Assembly: GCA_903921455.1 (NCBI GenBank)
Contig: CAIXPZ010000248.1
Span: forward strand, 1 to 20,517
Length of the DNA stretch: 20,517 nt
Source of the DNA: an uncultured Verrucomicrobia subdivision 3 bacterium
Lineage (GTDB): Bacteria > Verrucomicrobiota > Verrucomicrobiae > Limisphaerales > UBA11358
Direction of reading: 5' to 3'
Notes under the pieces: model-generated
The model's database searches: none
The model's input: the letters and a program-made list of their open reading frames with translations, nothing else
What the model was told of the DNA's origin: nothing
Shown: positions 5,450 to 13,083 of the stretch, one piece after another
How positions within the stretch are numbered: position 1 is the first letter of the stretch
Layout of the letters: each line of letters begins with the position of its first letter
Position numbers and translations under genes: made by a program

Positions 5450-7471
5450 TTAAAATTGTTTTGCGACCAGCTCGCGCGCCTGCCGGATCAGGCTCAGATC
5501 CGTCGCCAGATTGCCAAAGCGCAGGTTGGGCAAACCGCTCTGCTGCTGGCCCAACAATTCGCCCGGCCCGCGCAGTTGCAGATCGGCCTCCGCGATTTTA
5601 AATCCGTCGTTCGTCTCCTCCAGGATTTTCAGCCGCGCCTGCGCCTCCGGGTGATGGGCGTCCGAAATCAGGATGCAGAAACTCTCGTGCGCCCCGCGCC
5701 CGATGCGCCCGCGCAACTGGTGCAGCTGCGCCAGCCCGAAATGCTCCGCGTTCTCGATGAGCATCACCGTCGCGTTCGGCACGTCCACACCCACTTCGAT
5801 GAGCGACGTGGCGACCAGCGCCTGGATTTTATTTGCGCGGAACTCCGCCATGACGCGTTCCTTCTCCGCCGGCTTGATGCGCCCGTGCAGCAAGCCGACG
5901 TTGAACGGCGCCAGCGCCTTCTGCACATTGGCGAATTCCTTGGTCACCGCCTTGATGTCCTTGTCCGTGTCCGCCACGTCCACGCGCGGATAAACGATGT
6001 AAGCCTGCCGTCCGCCGGCAATCTGCTCGTGAAGGAAGCCAAAGACTTTCGGCAGTTTTGCCGCCGTCCGCACAAACGTTTTTATCGCGCCGCGCCCACC
6101 GGGCATTTCCTCGATCACCGAAACGTCCAGGTCGCCGTAAAGCGTCAGGCCGAGCGTGCGCGGAATCGGCGTCGCCGTCATCACGAGCAGATGCGGATAA
6201 TTGCCCTTGCGCACCAGCGTTTCGCGCTGCGCCACGCCGAACTTGTGCTGCTCGTCAATGATCACCAGACCCAGTTTCGGCAAATCAAAGCCCGCCGTAA
6301 ACAAAGCGTGGGTTCCGACGAAGATGGCGGATGGAGCATTGAGGCTGGACGGGCGGAGGCGCTGGCCAGCTTCCCTGCTCAAGCCTCCAGCCGCGCCGCT
6401 CTTGCGGCTGCCCGTTTGCAATTCCACCCGCACGCCCAGCGGCTCAAACCATCTGGTGAAGTTGCGGAAATGCTGTTCCGCCAGAATTTCCGTCGGCGCC
6501 ATCAGCGCCACGTTGAAGCCGCTTTCCAGCGCCATCAAGGCGCTGCACGCCGCCACCGCCGTTTTGCCGGAGCCGACATCGCCTTGCAGCAGGCGGCGCA
6601 TCGGGTGCGCGCCGCCCAGGTCCGCGCGGATTTCGCGCAGCACCTTTGCCTGCGCGGCCGTGAGCTTGAAGCCGAGTTGGGCGAGGAATGGCTTGATCAA
6701 ATGGTTGTCGCCGCCACAGGACAACCCCTTTGATAGCGCCTCAAAATTTTTCCGGCGCGACTGGATCTGAAATTGGAGCCCCACGAACTCGTCCAGCGCC
6801 AGCCGCTGCCGCGCGATTTCCACGTCCGTCAATTCTTCGGGAAAGTGGATCATGCGCACCGCGTTGGCGCGCGCGGGATAAAGGTTCAAGTCCAGCGCGA
6901 TGGCCGGCTCGGCGATTCGGGTTTCAAACTTCTCCAACGCGCGCCAGACCAGCGTGCGCATCACGCGCGCCGTCAGCCCTTCCGTCAGCGGATGGACGGG
7001 CACGATGCGGTTGACGTGGACGAATTCATCGTCGCCCGGTTCGACCAGTTCTGTTTCGGGATGCGTGAAGGTGCGCGGCTTTTTGACGTCGTCCAGCTTG
7101 CCGAAGATGAGAAATTCCCGCCCCACCAGATACCAGTCCGGCATCCACGGCTGCGCCTGCCACCAGCGACAATGCAGATGTGCCGTGCCGTCATCGAACA
7201 CGCACTCGAACATCGTCCGCGTGCCTTTTTTGAAGCGCTTGATGCCGGCGGCCACGATTTGGCCGCGCACCGTGGCCGGCTCGTCCGGTCTTAATTCGCG
7301 GATGGACAGAAATTTTCTCCGGTCCTCATAGCGGCGCGGCTGGTGCAGGAGCAAGTCTTCGACGGTGAAAATCGCCAGCCGGGCGAGCAGCTTCGCGCGC
7401 TCCTCGCCCACGCCCCAAACGGAGGCGACCGGCGCGGCGAGCGGCGAAACGGGTTTTTCCGGCGACGACAT
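5450..7471 (-). CDS. recG: ATP-dependent DNA helicase RecG
   Basis: This is the monomeric superfamily 2 helicase that regresses stalled forks and processes branched DNA. From the ATG at 7471 it has 673 residues. The wedge domain begins near residue 70 after LLLHQPRRYEDRR. Helicase motifs follow: Walker A GDVGSGKT (297-304), motif Ia APTEILAEQH, the RecG-type DEQH box IIDEQHKFG (404-412), TATPIPRTL (432-440), and motif VI QLRGRIGRG near the end. The linker between motifs Ia and II (about 355-384) is some eight residues longer than in E. coli RecG and rich in Gly, Ser and Arg. An in-frame TTG at 7507 would overlap the upstream gene and seems less likely. It follows the phosphoesterase by 25 bp. 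Confidence 0.96.
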   Translation of the reverse strand: MSSPEKPVSPLAAPVASVWGVGEERAKLLARLAIFTVEDLLLHQPRRYEDRRKFLSIRELRPDEPATVRGQIVAAGIKRFKKGTRTMFECVFDDGTAHLHCRWWQAQPWMPDWYLVGREFLIFGKLDDVKKPRTFTHPETELVEPGDDEFVHVNRIVPVHPLTEGLTARVMRTLVWRALEKFETRIAEPAIALDLNLYPARANAVRMIHFPEELTDVEIARQRLALDEFVGLQFQIQSRRKNFEALSKGLSCGGDNHLIKPFLAQLGFKLTAAQAKVLREIRADLGGAHPMRRLLQGDVGSGKTAVAACSALMALESGFNVALMAPTEILAEQHFRNFTRWFEPLGVRVELQTGSRKSGAAGGLSREAGQRLRPSSLNAPSAIFVGTHALFTAGFDLPKLGLVIIDEQHKFGVAQRETLVRKGNYPHLLVMTATPIPRTLGLTLYGDLDVSVIEEMPGGRGAIKTFVRTAAKLPKVFGFLHEQIAGGRQAYIVYPRVDVADTDKDIKAVTKEFANVQKALAPFNVGLLHGRIKPAEKERVMAEFRANKIQALVATSLIEVGVDVPNATVMLIENAEHFGLAQLHQLRGRIGRGAHESFCILISDAHHPEAQARLKILEETNDGFKIAEADLQLRGPGELLGQQQSGLPNLRFGNLATDLSLIRQARELVAKQF

Positions 7472-7496
7472 GGCTCGCACGATACAAACCACCGCT

Positions 7497-8276
7497 TCAA
7501 ATCTCAATCACGGTGATTTCCGGACGGCAGTTGAACCGGAGGTTGACGTAAAAATAGCCAATCCCCGCGCCGACGTAGAGCGGGCCGGCTTTGGTCGTAA
7601 ACAAGCCCAGGTCAAATTCATCCACGCCATACGGCACGACGAGCGGGCCATACCAGGGAAGCCGCACCTGTCCGCCATGCGAGTGTCCGGCCAGCATCAG
7701 GTCGAATTTTTGGTCGCCGAGCCTTTTGACCCAAGCCGGATAGTGCATGAGCAAAATATTTTTCGTGGCCGGGTTCAGCGGAAGCAACGCTTGGTCGTTA
7801 TGGCTGCACGTGATACCGATGAGGTTGATTTTTCCGCCAGCAATCCGGCGTTGTTCATCCAGCAACCAGGCGCCGCCGGTGGCGTTGAAACATTGGTGAA
7901 TCGGCGCAAACGAGACCTTGCTCCAATAATCGTGGTTGCCCGGCACGCCGAACATCGGCGCGCGGATGCCCGATAACAGTTCCAGCGCCTCGGCCAGATA
8001 TTTTTCCTCCTCAATAATGTCGCCCGTGAAACAGACGAAGTCCGGCGCCAGTGAATTGATTTGGTCCACGACCGCCTGCAGATAACCGCGGTCGCCTTTG
8101 TGATGCAAATCCGTGAAGTGAACGAGCCGCGCCGTCGGCGGGCCGCTCCCGATGCGCCGGCGCCGGATTTTCAGCCAGCCCGGCTCGATCAACCGCGCCT
8201 CCGCAAACACCGCGCCCGGCAGCGCCAGCAAAGCGGCGGCGAGGAACCGGCGGCGGGAGAAGCGGGGAGCTTTCAC
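7497..8276 (-). CDS. Tat-exported metallophosphoesterase
   Basis: This 259-residue calcineurin-like phosphoesterase shows the full metal-binding set: DLHH (Asp56, His58), GDIIE (Asp86), GNHDYW (Asn114, His115), a LLMHYPAW histidine, and LAGHSHGGQ. The N-terminus SRRRFLAAALLALPGAVFA is a twin-arginine signal with an AxA-like cleavage site, so the enzyme is probably exported folded or membrane-anchored. It resembles the YkuE group; phospholipid or UDP-diacylglucosamine-type pyrophosphate hydrolysis is possible but not shown. The GTG start (8274-8276) overlaps the slyX stop as GTGA, indicating translational coupling. Confidence 0.9.
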   Translation of the reverse strand: MKAPRFSRRRFLAAALLALPGAVFAEARLIEPGWLKIRRRRIGSGPPTARLVHFTDLHHKGDRGYLQAVVDQINSLAPDFVCFTGDIIEEEKYLAEALELLSGIRAPMFGVPGNHDYWSKVSFAPIHQCFNATGGAWLLDEQRRIAGGKINLIGITCSHNDQALLPLNPATKNILLMHYPAWVKRLGDQKFDLMLAGHSHGGQVRLPWYGPLVVPYGVDEFDLGLFTTKAGPLYVGAGIGYFYVNLRFNCRPEITVIEI

Positions 8277-8485
8277 TGGTAATGCGGCGGTTTCTGGCTG
8301 TTCGACTGGATGCGCTCAATTTCCAGGGTTTCCATCGCCCGGGTCTGGCGCTGGACTTCTTTTTTCAACCGCTCCAGCAGCTTGGCTTGTTCCACCACGA
8401 CGCTGTTCAACTGCTCGACCTGATGTTCGAGGTGCGCGAGGTTGGATTCCAATTTATCAGCCCGCCGGGAATTTTCGTCAGCCAT
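8273..8485 (-). CDS. slyX: SlyX family protein
   Basis: This 70-residue protein starts at the ATG at 8483-8485 (MADENSRRADKLE). It is almost entirely a coiled coil (LESNLAHLEHQVEQLNSVVV, then KLLERLKKEVQRQTRAMETL) and ends in KPPHYQ, the proline-rich PPHY tail that marks SlyX. The family is widespread and its biochemical role is unknown. It heads the leftward cluster and overlaps the phosphoesterase start by four bases. A longer upstream frame exists, but it reads into non-coding-like sequence and lacks an ATG. It is divergent from the mannonate dehydratase gene, separated by 89 bp. Confidence 0.88.
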   Translation of the reverse strand: MADENSRRADKLESNLAHLEHQVEQLNSVVVEQAKLLERLKKEVQRQTRAMETLEIERIQSNSQKPPHYQ

Positions 8486-8574
8486 GCGGCGATTTTGCCC
8501 GCGCCGCCGGCGGAAGTCGAGACGGTGAAAAAAGAAGATTGCAGTCTGCAGCGGTTTGCCCAATTGTGGCAAAA

Positions 8575-9645
8575 ATGAAACTCGGCCTTGGTCTCTACCG
8601 CCACCAGCTCAATGCGGAGCATTATCGCTTCGCCAAACAGTGTGGCTGCACGCATCTGGTCATCCATCTGGTGGATTATTTCCGCTCCTCGCGCAGCAAT
8701 CAGCCCGGCGACCAGCCGGTTGGCGACGACACCGGCTGGGGGCTGGCCGGCGATCCCGACAAGCTCTGGACGCTGGAAGAACTGTCCGCCATCAAGCGGG
8801 AAATCAACGCCCACGGTCTCGAACTGGAGGCGATCGAAAATTTCGATCCGGCCCACTGGCACGACGTGCTGCTCGACGGCCCGAAGAAACTGGCGCAAAT
8901 GGAGAACCTCAAGACCCTCATCCGCAATGTCGGCAAGGCGGGCATTCCGGTGTTTGGCTACAATTTTTCCCTCGCCGGCGTTGCCGGTCGCGTGAAGGGG
9001 AAGTTCGCGCGGGGCGAGGCCGAGGCCGTCGGCATGGACGGTCCGCTCGACACGCCGCTGCCCAATGGCATGGTGTGGAACATGGTCTTCGACAAAAACG
9101 CCGCGCCCGGCAATGTTCCATCGGCGACGCCGGAGCAGCTGTGGGCGCGCCTGAAATTTTTCCTCGATGAACTGATTCCCGTGGCCGAGGCCGCCGGCGT
9201 CACGCTCGCCGCGCACCCGGACGATCCGCCGCTGCCGTTCGTCCGCGCCCAGCCGCGCCTGGTCTGGCAGCCGCAGCTTTACCAAAAATTGATCGACCTG
9301 AAACCCAGCCCGCGCAACGCGCTGGAATTCTGCGTCGGCACGATTGCCGAAATGAAGGACGGCGATGTCTATGACGCCGTGGACACTTACAGCCGCCAGC
9401 ACAAGCTCGGCTATGTGCATCTCCGCAACGTCCGCAACAAGGTGCCGCACTACCAGGAGACCTTCATTGACGACGGCGAGGTGGACGTGCTGCGCGTGTT
9501 GCGCATCCTCAAGAAAAATCATTTCACCGGCGTCATCATTCCCGATCACGCGCCGCAGATGAGCTGCGCCGCGCCGTGGCACGCGGGCATGGCCTACGCG
9601 CTCGGCTTTCTGCGCGCCGGACTGAAGATGCTGGAGCAGGAGTGA
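8575..9645 (+). CDS. uxuA: Mannonate dehydratase family TIM-barrel protein
   Basis: This 356-residue protein starts with the ATG at 8575 (MKLGLGLYRHQLN). It carries the UxuA landmarks: HPDDPP (214-219), LEFCVGTIAEM (Cys253), YVHLRNV (His282), ETFIDDGEVDVLRVL, and IPDHAPQM...PWHAGMAYALGF (Asp324, His325). In UxuA these His, Cys, His and Asp residues bind the metal. The known reaction is dehydration of D-mannonate to 2-keto-3-deoxygluconate in hexuronate breakdown. It is somewhat shorter than the E. coli enzyme (about 394), and no other hexuronate gene lies nearby, so the physiological substrate is uncertain. The next gene starts 53 bp downstream on the same strand. Confidence 0.85.
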   Translation: MKLGLGLYRHQLNAEHYRFAKQCGCTHLVIHLVDYFRSSRSNQPGDQPVGDDTGWGLAGDPDKLWTLEELSAIKREINAHGLELEAIENFDPAHWHDVLLDGPKKLAQMENLKTLIRNVGKAGIPVFGYNFSLAGVAGRVKGKFARGEAEAVGMDGPLDTPLPNGMVWNMVFDKNAAPGNVPSATPEQLWARLKFFLDELIPVAEAAGVTLAAHPDDPPLPFVRAQPRLVWQPQLYQKLIDLKPSPRNALEFCVGTIAEMKDGDVYDAVDTYSRQHKLGYVHLRNVRNKVPHYQETFIDDGEVDVLRVLRILKKNHFTGVIIPDHAPQMSCAAPWHAGMAYALGFLRAGLKMLEQE

Positions 9646-9698
9646 ATAATTTTCCATTGCGAACGCCTGCCGTTCGTGAACACTTCCCGCCTTGTAAC

Positions 9699-10973
9699 AT
9701 GGCCAAAAAAAATTCCCCGCCACCGGTGGCCGCGATGATTCTCGGCGTCGGCTCGTTCGCGCATAGCATCGGCTCGGCGCTGACCGATGCCGGCGCAGTG
9801 GTCTCGACCTATCTCACGCGCAACTACGGCCAGTTTTCCCCGTCGCTGGTCGGCAAGGTGTATTCCCGCGACACGTTTCCCAGTCCGGTGCCACTGCTGG
9901 GCGACAATAAAATCGACGTCGTCATCCCGCAGTCCATTGACTGGGCCACGCAGCCGTGGACGGAGGATTTAATCAAGTCCGGCGTCGGCATTTTCAGCCC
10001 GACCGGCGAGGCCATGCGGATTGAGCGCGAACGCGACTTTGCCCGCGATCTGTGTGTGCGGTTCAAGATTCCGTTTCCGAAGTCGTTTGTCGCCTCGAAC
10101 CGCATCGAGGCGGAGAAAATTCTAGAGCAGCATCCGCAGCCGTTCGTCATCAAGAATCCGCTCTGCTCGCCAACGAGTCCCGTGCATACGGTCATGTGCG
10201 AAACCGTGGCGGATACGCGCGCCTGGCTGCGGCAGGTGAATTATGCCGAGGGCGTTTTTCTCCAGGAATATCTGGGCCGCGCCGAGGCGGGCCACATCGC
10301 ACTGGTGAGTCATGGGGAGATCCATTCGTTGGTCACCAATCAGGAATACAAATACGCCTTCAATGGCAACATGGGCATCGTGGCCGGCGCCCCGCTGGGC
10401 GGCCTCGTGGAGCGTGATGAAAACGATAAATACGGTCTGGCGCGGGAACTGATTCATCCGCTTAAGCCCTGGCTGCGCGCGGTAAAATTCAACGGGCCAT
10501 TGCAGGTAACCGCCATCAAACGCGGCGGCAAATGGCACGTCATCGAATACAATATCCGCATCGGCGTCACCTCCGGTCCGATGATTTTGCGGATGCTGAA
10601 AAATCCGGCGGAAGTGGTTTTGGCAACGGCGCGGGACGAAAAACTGAAACTGGCGTTCAAGGGTAAACTGAATTTCGGCTGCTCGCTCACGTTGGCGGGC
10701 TACGGCTATCCCTTCACGCAGGTGCGCGGGCCGCAGCTGCCGCTGGAAGTGGAGGGCAGATTTGGCTGCGACGTGTGGTGGAATGAAGTCGCGCGCGGCG
10801 CGGACGGCAAGCTGGTTGCGACCGGCCAGCGAATCGCGGACGTGATTGCGCTGGCGCCGACGTTGAAAACCGCGCTGGCGAAGGCTTACGCGAACATCCG
10901 CAAGATCCGCGTCGTGGGCAGCTATTTCCGCACGGATGTCGGCCAAAGCCTGTGGCCGCCGGGAACGGTTTGA
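9699..10973 (+). CDS. Divergent PurD-like ATP-grasp protein
   Basis: This 424-residue protein starts at the ATG at 9699 (MAKKNSPPP). Its layout matches phosphoribosylamine-glycine ligase: an N-terminal Rossmann-like domain (MILGVGSFAHSIGSAL), a segment FSPTGEAMRIERERDFARDL, an ATP-grasp core (PFVIKNPLCSPTSPVHTV, VFLQEYLG, HVIEYNIRIG), and a C-terminal SYFRTDVGQ that is the usual PurD ending. Several signature residues differ: GGREHA is replaced by GVGSFAHS, the ADGLAAGKGV loop is missing, and the NTGGMGA motif is absent. It may therefore ligate a different carboxylate-amine pair, or be a degenerate paralogue. A direct role in purine synthesis should not be assumed. It is 53 bp downstream of the mannonate dehydratase gene. 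Confidence 0.75.
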   Translation: MAKKNSPPPVAAMILGVGSFAHSIGSALTDAGAVVSTYLTRNYGQFSPSLVGKVYSRDTFPSPVPLLGDNKIDVVIPQSIDWATQPWTEDLIKSGVGIFSPTGEAMRIERERDFARDLCVRFKIPFPKSFVASNRIEAEKILEQHPQPFVIKNPLCSPTSPVHTVMCETVADTRAWLRQVNYAEGVFLQEYLGRAEAGHIALVSHGEIHSLVTNQEYKYAFNGNMGIVAGAPLGGLVERDENDKYGLARELIHPLKPWLRAVKFNGPLQVTAIKRGGKWHVIEYNIRIGVTSGPMILRMLKNPAEVVLATARDEKLKLAFKGKLNFGCSLTLAGYGYPFTQVRGPQLPLEVEGRFGCDVWWNEVARGADGKLVATGQRIADVIALAPTLKTALAKAYANIRKIRVVGSYFRTDVGQSLWPPGTV

Positions 10974-11054
10974 CGCGGATTGCGCGGATTTCCACAGATT
11001 CCCTGTTGGCCAGATTTCCGCCGTCTTCATCCGTGAAATCCGCGTCTGATTTTT
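10972..11054 (+). terminator. Possible large hairpin after the PurD-like gene
   Basis: GACGCGGATT (10972-10981) and AATCCGCGTC (11037-11046) are perfect 10-bp complements, and five T residues follow at 11050-11054. The 55-base loop is long for an intrinsic terminator. The sequence also reads as degenerate GCGGATT/CACAGATT units, so it may be a repeat that happens to fold. Confidence 0.35.
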
Positions 11055-11090
11055 CGTGTGTTCCGTAGGTTTCGTGGTTTAACTTTTTAC
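10974..11090. repeat. Degenerate GCGGATT / TTCGTGG repeats between genes
   Basis: The spacer is built from near-repeating units: GCGCGGATTTCC, ACAGATTCC, ATCCGTGAA, ATCCGCGTC, then TTCGTGTG, TTCCGTAGG, TTTCGTGG. It contains no ORF and no promoter that stands out. It appears related in style to the CACAGA block at 17280-17316. Confidence 0.45.
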
Positions 11091-11095
11091 GTCCG

Positions 11096-12277
11096 ATGAA
11101 AATAGATTCTGAAAGTTTCCCGTTGCGGCCGGCGTGGACCGAGATTGACCTCGGCAGACTCCGGCGCAACCTGCAACTCATCCGCGGTGATCTGCCCAAG
11201 CACGTCCGGCTTATGGCCGTCGTGAAGGATGAGGCTTACGGGCACGGCGCGCTGGACGTCGCCCGCGTCGCGGTCGAGGAAGGCGCCTGGGGTTTTGGTT
11301 TGAGCACGCTGGAAGAGGCGATGCACCTGCGCGAAGGCGGCATCACTGCGCCGTTGCTATTGCTGGGTGAGCGTCAGGAAGCCGAACTCGAATGGTGCGT
11401 GGCGCATGACCTGACCGTTTGCGTGAACGAGCCGCATGCCGTTCGCACGCTGGCGAAGCTCGCGGCGGACTTTGGCAAACAGGTTCCGGTTCACGTCAAG
11501 GTCCACACCGGCATGAGCCGTTATGGGGTGCGTTGGGACGAAGCGCTGCCGCTGATTGAAACGGTGGTCGCGGAAAAAACGTTGCGACTTGAGGGCGTGA
11601 TGACGCATTTCTCGCAGTCGGACGAGATAGACAAGACCTTTGCGAATCAGCAGTTCGCCCGCTATCACGAGGTCCTGCAGGCGCTGGCACAGCGAAACAT
11701 CCCCGTGCCAGTCCGCCACACCTGTAATAGCGGCGGTTTTCTTGATCTGCCGCATGCGCATCTGGACATGGTGCGCGTGGGGATTTTGCTCTACGGAGTG
11801 TTTCCCTCGACGGTTTGCCGACAAATTGACGGCATCCAGCCGGTGATGTCAGTCAAGGCCAGGATTGCGGCCATCCAGAAATTGAAGCCCGGCGAAGTGG
11901 TCGGCTACGGCATGCGCTACACCGCCCGGACGGAACGGCGCATCGCCATACTGCCGATCGGCTATGGCGACGGTTTTCCGCGTGTGCGCAATGAAGGCTG
12001 CGCGCTCATCCACGGCCAGCGCGCGCCGCTGGTCGGGGGCATCGCGATGGACGCGTTGATGGTGGATATCACCGACATTCCGCAGGCGCAAATGTGGGAC
12101 GAAGCGGTGCTGATGGGCAAGCAGGGCCACGACGAAATCACGGTGCGCGACATCGCCAAGCTGAAAAACTCTGTGACCTACGACGTGCTGACGAACTGGC
12201 GGCTGCGGCTGCGGCGGAAATCGGTGAACAGCCACAGCAAACCAGCACACGCAATCGAAGCCGTGGCGGCAAAATGA
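11096..12277 (+). CDS. alr: Alanine racemase
   Basis: This is the pyridoxal-phosphate enzyme that interconverts L- and D-alanine for peptidoglycan. The 393 residues are slightly longer than usual owing to a basic C-terminal tail. The N-terminal barrel begins RPAWTEIDLGRLRRNL, and the cofactor lysine lies in AVVKDEAYGHG (Lys44). HTGMSRYG, HTCNSGG and RVGILLYG are family landmarks. The catalytic tyrosine is in IGYGDGFPR, and the second-domain motif is GGIAMDALMVDIT. The usual KANAYGHG reads KDEAYGHG here, a mild change next to the lysine. Its stop overlaps the start of the ATE-like gene. Confidence 0.95.
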   Translation: MKIDSESFPLRPAWTEIDLGRLRRNLQLIRGDLPKHVRLMAVVKDEAYGHGALDVARVAVEEGAWGFGLSTLEEAMHLREGGITAPLLLLGERQEAELEWCVAHDLTVCVNEPHAVRTLAKLAADFGKQVPVHVKVHTGMSRYGVRWDEALPLIETVVAEKTLRLEGVMTHFSQSDEIDKTFANQQFARYHEVLQALAQRNIPVPVRHTCNSGGFLDLPHAHLDMVRVGILLYGVFPSTVCRQIDGIQPVMSVKARIAAIQKLKPGEVVGYGMRYTARTERRIAILPIGYGDGFPRVRNEGCALIHGQRAPLVGGIAMDALMVDITDIPQAQMWDEAVLMGKQGHDEITVRDIAKLKNSVTYDVLTNWRLRLRRKSVNSHSKPAHAIEAVAAK

Positions 12278-13083
12278 AACTACTTTTTTCCGAACAGAAT
12301 TCCGATTACGAGAACTACCAGTTCCCGTATGCCATCTGGGCGGTGCCGGAAGAGGGCGAGTCGCCGGCGGATGTTTTTGACGCGGGTTTCCTGCCGTCGT
12401 CGCGCCAGCTGGATCGGTTTTACCTGTGCCGACAGGTGCGGGTGAATCTGGGAAAATTCAAGCCGTCGTCCGAGAACCGCCGCATCCTCCGCAAGGGGGC
12501 GGGCATCGAGGTCAAGCTGGTGCCGCGCGATAAGTTTGATTTCACGGCGGAGCGGCGGACGTTTTTCAAAACTTACGCGGACATCAAGTTCGGCAAGGAT
12601 GTGATGAGTTACGAACGGCTGGACGCGCTATTCGCCTCGCCCATCATCTCGCATCTGCTGGTGTTTACGGACGCGGCGACGGGCAAGGAAGTCGGGGTGG
12701 CGACGCTCTACCTCGAAGGCAAGTCGCTGGCGTTTTACTACTATGCGTTCTACGACCTGAATTATTACGCGCGCAATCTCGGCATGTTCATGATGACCAC
12801 GGCGGTGGCCTTGTTCGCCGAGCACGGCAAAAAACATCTTTACCTCGGCACGTGTTATTCCGACAGCGCACTTTATAAAACGCAGTTTGCGGGCGCAGAG
12901 TTTTTCAACGGCTTCCGCTGGTCGGGAAATCTCAAGGAGCTGAAATTCATGCTGAACCGCGATAAAAAAGAACTGCGCCAGCATCTGCTGGAAACCGAGG
13001 AATACCGCGAGCTTTTCCATCAGGGGAAAATGGAGAAGTTGACTGCCAGCGGCGGCTTCAGCATCAAACTGACGGGCGCTTGA
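12274..13083 (+). CDS. Arginyl-tRNA-protein transferase-like (ATE/GNAT fold)
   Basis: This 269-residue protein has an ATG overlapping the alr stop (ATGA). The C-terminal half matches the ATE/Bpt acyltransferase domain: FYYYAFYDLNYYARNLGMFM, then KKHLYLGTCYSDSALYKTQF, then a WSG near residue 211. The N-terminal part aligns with ATE_N (FYLCRQVRVNLGKFKPSSEN, then RRILRK) but keeps only one cysteine (Cys52) of the usual CxxC-type cluster. Family members transfer arginine or leucine from aminoacyl-tRNA to N-terminal acidic residues, marking proteins for degradation. With the cysteine set missing, activity or substrate may differ. Its 3' end overlaps the convergent PAP2 gene by 20 bp. Confidence 0.75.
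   Translation: MKLLFSEQNSDYENYQFPYAIWAVPEEGESPADVFDAGFLPSSRQLDRFYLCRQVRVNLGKFKPSSENRRILRKGAGIEVKLVPRDKFDFTAERRTFFKTYADIKFGKDVMSYERLDALFASPIISHLLVFTDAATGKEVGVATLYLEGKSLAFYYYAFYDLNYYARNLGMFMMTTAVALFAEHGKKHLYLGTCYSDSALYKTQFAGAEFFNGFRWSGNLKELKFMLNRDKKELRQHLLETEEYRELFHQGKMEKLTASGGFSIKLTGA

Noticed and set aside
5054..6733. Long plus-strand ORF (559 codons) opposite recG and the lipoprotein gene
   Set aside because: It is antisense to recG, is rich in Arg, His and Gln, and has no domain; the recG frame has all helicase motifs.
8407..9723. Long minus-strand ORF opposite the mannonate dehydratase gene
   Set aside because: Shadow frame in high-GC coding DNA with no protein family character; the plus-strand frame has the full metal site.
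10122..11030. Minus-strand ORF opposite the PurD-like gene
   Set aside because: Shadow frame; the Rossmann and ATP-grasp features are on the other strand.
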